Below, piece after piece: positions 61,515-64,000 of a stretch of DNA of 64,000 nucleotides. Position numbers and translations under genes: made by a program. Origin of the DNA: Hyphomicrobiales bacterium (GTDB taxonomy: Bacteria; Pseudomonadota; Alphaproteobacteria; Rhizobiales; Rhizobiaceae). The notes beneath the pieces were generated by a model. The model saw only the letters and a program-made list of their open reading frames with translations, was not told the DNA's origin and ran no database searches. Location of the stretch: assembly GCA_900471925.1 (NCBI GenBank), contig UCGV01000006.1, positions 248,001 to 312,000 of the forward strand. The letters are read 5' to 3'. Each line of letters begins with the position of its first letter. Positions within the stretch are counted from its first letter, which is position 1.

Positions 61515-64000
61515 TGATCCCTGGATTTGACGCCAAGAAGTTTGCAGCCGCCGCCGAGCCGCTGACGATCGGCAATGTGCCTGCGGGCATGGAGCCGCTG
61601 CTGCTGGCCGATCTCGCCCGCAACGGCGAGCCGGTGGCCTATGTCCTTTCGGACGGCCACCGCATGGCCGATCTGGAGCAGATGCTGAGCTTCGTGGCGC
61701 CGGATATTCCTGTCCTGACGCTGCCCGCCTGGGACTGTCTTCCCTATGACCGCGTATCGCCGAGCGCCGATACGTCGGCTCGCCGTCTCGCCGCACTTTC
61801 AGGTCTGATTGCCCATCGCAAGAAGCCGCATGCGGCGATCGTGCTGGTCACTGCCAATGCCATGCTGCAGAAGGTGGCGCCGCAGGATGTTATCGAAAGC
61901 CTGGCCTTCTCCGCACGTCCCGGCAATCAGGTCCGCATGGACGATATAGCCGGCCGGCTGGAGCGCAACGGTTTCGAGCGCGTCGCAACCGTGCGCGAAG
62001 TCGGCGAATATGCCGTGCGCGGCGGTATTCTCGATGTTTTCGTGCCTGGTTCCGAGGAGCCTGTCCGCCTCGATTTCTTTGGCGATACGCTCGAATCGAT
62101 CCGCAGCTTCGATCCGGCCAGCCAGCGCACGATCGGCCAGGTGCGCTCTCTCGATCTCAACCCGATGAGCGAAGTGACGCTGACGCCGGATACGATCAGC
62201 CGCTTCCGCAAGAATTACCTGTCCACCTTCGGCGCCGCCACGCGCGACGATGCGCTTTACCTCGCTGTCTCCGAAGGTCGCCGCTATCCCGGCATGGAAC
62301 ATTGGCTGCCGCTTTTCTACGAGAAGCTGGATACGGTGTTCGATTACCTCTCCGGTTTCCGCATCGTGACCGATCATACGGTGCGTGAGGCGGCCGAAGA
62401 GCGCTCGAAGCTTGTCTATGATTATTATGAAGCGCGCCAGAATTCCGGTCAGCAGGGCAAGGGCCAGATGGCGCAGGGCACGCCCTACAAGCCGGTCTCG
62501 CCCGGCCAGCTCTATCTCGACAGCAAGACCTTCACGCGCACGCTGGATGCGATCAACGCAATCAGGGTCTCGCCATTCAACGAGCATGAAGGCGAGGCAC
62601 GCCGCGTCGTCAATCTCGATGCGCGCCAAGGACAACGCTGGGCGCGATCAAATGCCGAAGGTGCGGGGGACGCGGAACGCGTCAACGTCTTCGACCTGGT
62701 AGTCAAATACATCGCCGACAAGCGCGCTGGCGGTGCGAAGGTCGTCATTACCGCCTGGACTGAAGGTTCGCTTGAACGCCTGCTGCAGGTCTTGAACGAA
62801 CACGGTCTCGAACGGGTCAAGCCGATCACTGCACTGAAGGATCTCGGTAGCCTGGCAAAGGGTGAGGCGGCAGCGGCCGTATTCAGCCTCGAATCCGGCT
62901 TTGAAACCGGCGATCTGATCGTTATCGGCGAGCAGGATATTCTCGGCGATCGCATGGTGCGCCGCTCGCGTCGTCGCAAGCGCGCCGCCGACTTCATCTC
63001 CGAAGTCGCGGGCCTCGACGAAGGCTCGATCGTCGTCCACGCCGAACACGGCATCGGCCGTTTCGTCGGCTTGCGCACCATCGAGGCGGCCGGCGCTCCG
63101 CATGCCTGCCTCGAGCTGCAATATGCCGACGACGCCAAGCTCTTCCTGCCGGTCGAAAACATCGATCTTCTGTCGCGGTTCGGCGGTGAGGGCACGGAAG
63201 TACAGCTCGACAAGCTCGGTGGCGGCGCATGGCAGATGCGCAAGGCCAAGCTCAAGAAGCGTCTGCTCGACATGGCCGACGCGCTGATCCGCATCGCAGC
63301 CGAACGCCTGACACGCCACGCGCCCATGCTGACGACGCCGGAAGGTCTCTATGACGAGTTCGCTGCCCGTTTCCCTTACGATGAAACGGAAGATCAGGAA
63401 AACGCCATCGAGGCCGTGCGTGGCGATCTCGGCGCCGGCCGCCCGATGGACCGCCTCGTCTGCGGCGACGTCGGCTTCGGCAAGACGGAAGTGGCGCTGC
63501 GCGCCGCCTTCGTTGCTGCCATGAACGGTGTGCAGGTCGCTGTCGTCGTGCCGACGACGCTGCTTGCCCGCCAGCATTTCAAGACCTTCTCCGAGCGTTT
63601 CCGCGGCCTGCCGATCCGTGTGCAGCAGGCATCGCGCCTCGTCGGCTCCAAGGAACTGGCACTGACGAAGAAGGAAGTGGCCGATGGCAAGACGGATATC
63701 GTCGTCGGCACCCATGCGCTGCTCGGTACCGGCATCAAGTTCGCCAATCTCGGCCTGCTGATCATCGACGAAGAGCAGCATTTTGGCGTCAAGCACAAGG
63801 AGCGGCTGAAGGAACTGAAGAGCGATGTGCATGTGTTGACGCTCTCGGCAACCCCGATCCCGCGCACGCTGCAGCTTGCCATGACCGGAGTGCGCGAGCT
63901 TTCGCTCATCACCACGCCGCCCGTCGACCGTATGGCGGTGCGTACCTTCATCTCCCCCTTCGACAGTCTCGTCATCCGCGAGACGCTGATGCGTGAGCAC
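61514..64000 (+). CDS. mfd: Transcription-repair coupling factor Mfd (partial, runs off right edge)
   Basis: 829 codons open from ATG 61514 to the edge; full-length Mfd is about 1150-1170 residues. N-terminal UvrB-like domains (LPAWDCLPYDRVSPSADTSARRLAAL; YAVRGGILDVFVPG). The RNA polymerase-interacting CarD-like domain follows (VVHAEHGIGRFVGL; FLPVENIDLLSRF). The translocase begins with Walker A CGDVGFGKTEVALRAAF and has DEEQHFGVKHKE and LSATPIPRTLQ. It removes RNA polymerase stalled at lesions and recruits UvrA. Confidence 0.96.
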   Translation, partial: MIPGFDAKKFAAAAEPLTIGNVPAGMEPLLLADLARNGEPVAYVLSDGHRMADLEQMLSFVAPDIPVLTLPAWDCLPYDRVSPSADTSARRLAALSGLIAHRKKPHAAIVLVTANAMLQKVAPQDVIESLAFSARPGNQVRMDDIAGRLERNGFERVATVREVGEYAVRGGILDVFVPGSEEPVRLDFFGDTLESIRSFDPASQRTIGQVRSLDLNPMSEVTLTPDTISRFRKNYLSTFGAATRDDALYLAVSEGRRYPGMEHWLPLFYEKLDTVFDYLSGFRIVTDHTVREAAEERSKLVYDYYEARQNSGQQGKGQMAQGTPYKPVSPGQLYLDSKTFTRTLDAINAIRVSPFNEHEGEARRVVNLDARQGQRWARSNAEGAGDAERVNVFDLVVKYIADKRAGGAKVVITAWTEGSLERLLQVLNEHGLERVKPITALKDLGSLAKGEAAAAVFSLESGFETGDLIVIGEQDILGDRMVRRSRRRKRAADFISEVAGLDEGSIVVHAEHGIGRFVGLRTIEAAGAPHACLELQYADDAKLFLPVENIDLLSRFGGEGTEVQLDKLGGGAWQMRKAKLKKRLLDMADALIRIAAERLTRHAPMLTTPEGLYDEFAARFPYDETEDQENAIEAVRGDLGAGRPMDRLVCGDVGFGKTEVALRAAFVAAMNGVQVAVVVPTTLLARQHFKTFSERFRGLPIRVQQASRLVGSKELALTKKEVADGKTDIVVGTHALLGTGIKFANLGLLIIDEEQHFGVKHKERLKELKSDVHVLTLSATPIPRTLQLAMTGVRELSLITTPPVDRMAVRTFISPFDSLVIRETLMREH

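Noticed and set aside
62648-64000. 450-codon minus-strand frame at the right edge
   Set aside because: Antisense to mfd, whose helicase and CarD-like motifs are unmistakable on the plus strand.
1-64000. CRISPR array, prophage, integron or integrative element
   Set aside because: No regularly spaced repeats, integrase, transposase or phage genes were found; the tRNA-Lys has no flanking integrase or obvious attachment duplication.

Overview
The window is one contig of a GC-rich alphaproteobacterial chromosome, almost certainly Rhizobiaceae and probably Rhizobium. The evidence is the gene content and order: ntrC-ntrY-ntrX-(D-amino-acid transaminase)-hfq-hflX, a phosphatidylcholine synthase, the glmU-glmS-DUF502-recG-sdhE-mfd block, a rhizobial flagellin, and many ABC uptake operons. 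I see no phage, plasmid-transfer, transposase or CRISPR genes.

Layout. 0-8.2 kb is core regulation and housekeeping: the ntrC end, the NtrY/NtrX two-component system, a class IV PLP aminotransferase, Hfq, HflX, then MazG and a nucleoside deaminase on the minus strand. 8.5-12.5 kb is a sulfite/nitrite reduction operon (cysG, DUF2849, cysI-type reductase, DUF934), followed by a UbiH-type hydroxylase and a CcdA protein. 14.9-16.8 kb holds tRNA-Lys(TTT), an acidic small protein, a small lipoprotein and an isolated flagellin gene.

17-26 kb is one operon: a DeoR repressor, a type I phosphodiesterase, a dipeptide-type ABC transporter and a PPP-family metallophosphatase. Its logic matches uptake and cleavage of a phosphodiester and resembles agrocinopine (acc) operons. 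26-37.3 kb is a divergent pair: ROK regulator, large PIG-L deacetylase and EamA exporter on one side; a sugar ABC transporter with an unusual argininosuccinate-lyase-like enzyme and a PfkB kinase on the other. These two loci are the best candidates for undescribed catabolic systems.

37.5-41.5 kb has a MacA/MacB-type exporter with ATPase and permease as separate genes, and an FCD-GntR regulator with two near-identical palindromic sites in front of it. 41.5-44.3 kb has ferredoxin-NADP reductase, phosphatidylcholine synthase and a quinone oxidoreductase. 44.4-49.1 kb is a BMP-type nucleoside ABC operon ending in a clear intrinsic terminator. 49.2-54.6 kb is a YtfQRT-YjfF-like sugar ABC operon with its GntR regulator last. 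54.6-64 kb is the glmU/glmS to mfd block; mfd runs off the right edge.

Between the DUF502 gene and recG lies a 268-bp element with about 31-bp terminal inverted repeats and flanking TA dinucleotides. It looks like a MITE that inserted exactly into the overlapping stop codons of the two convergent genes. Functional names come from reading motifs and overall similarity to remembered families; no database search was possible.
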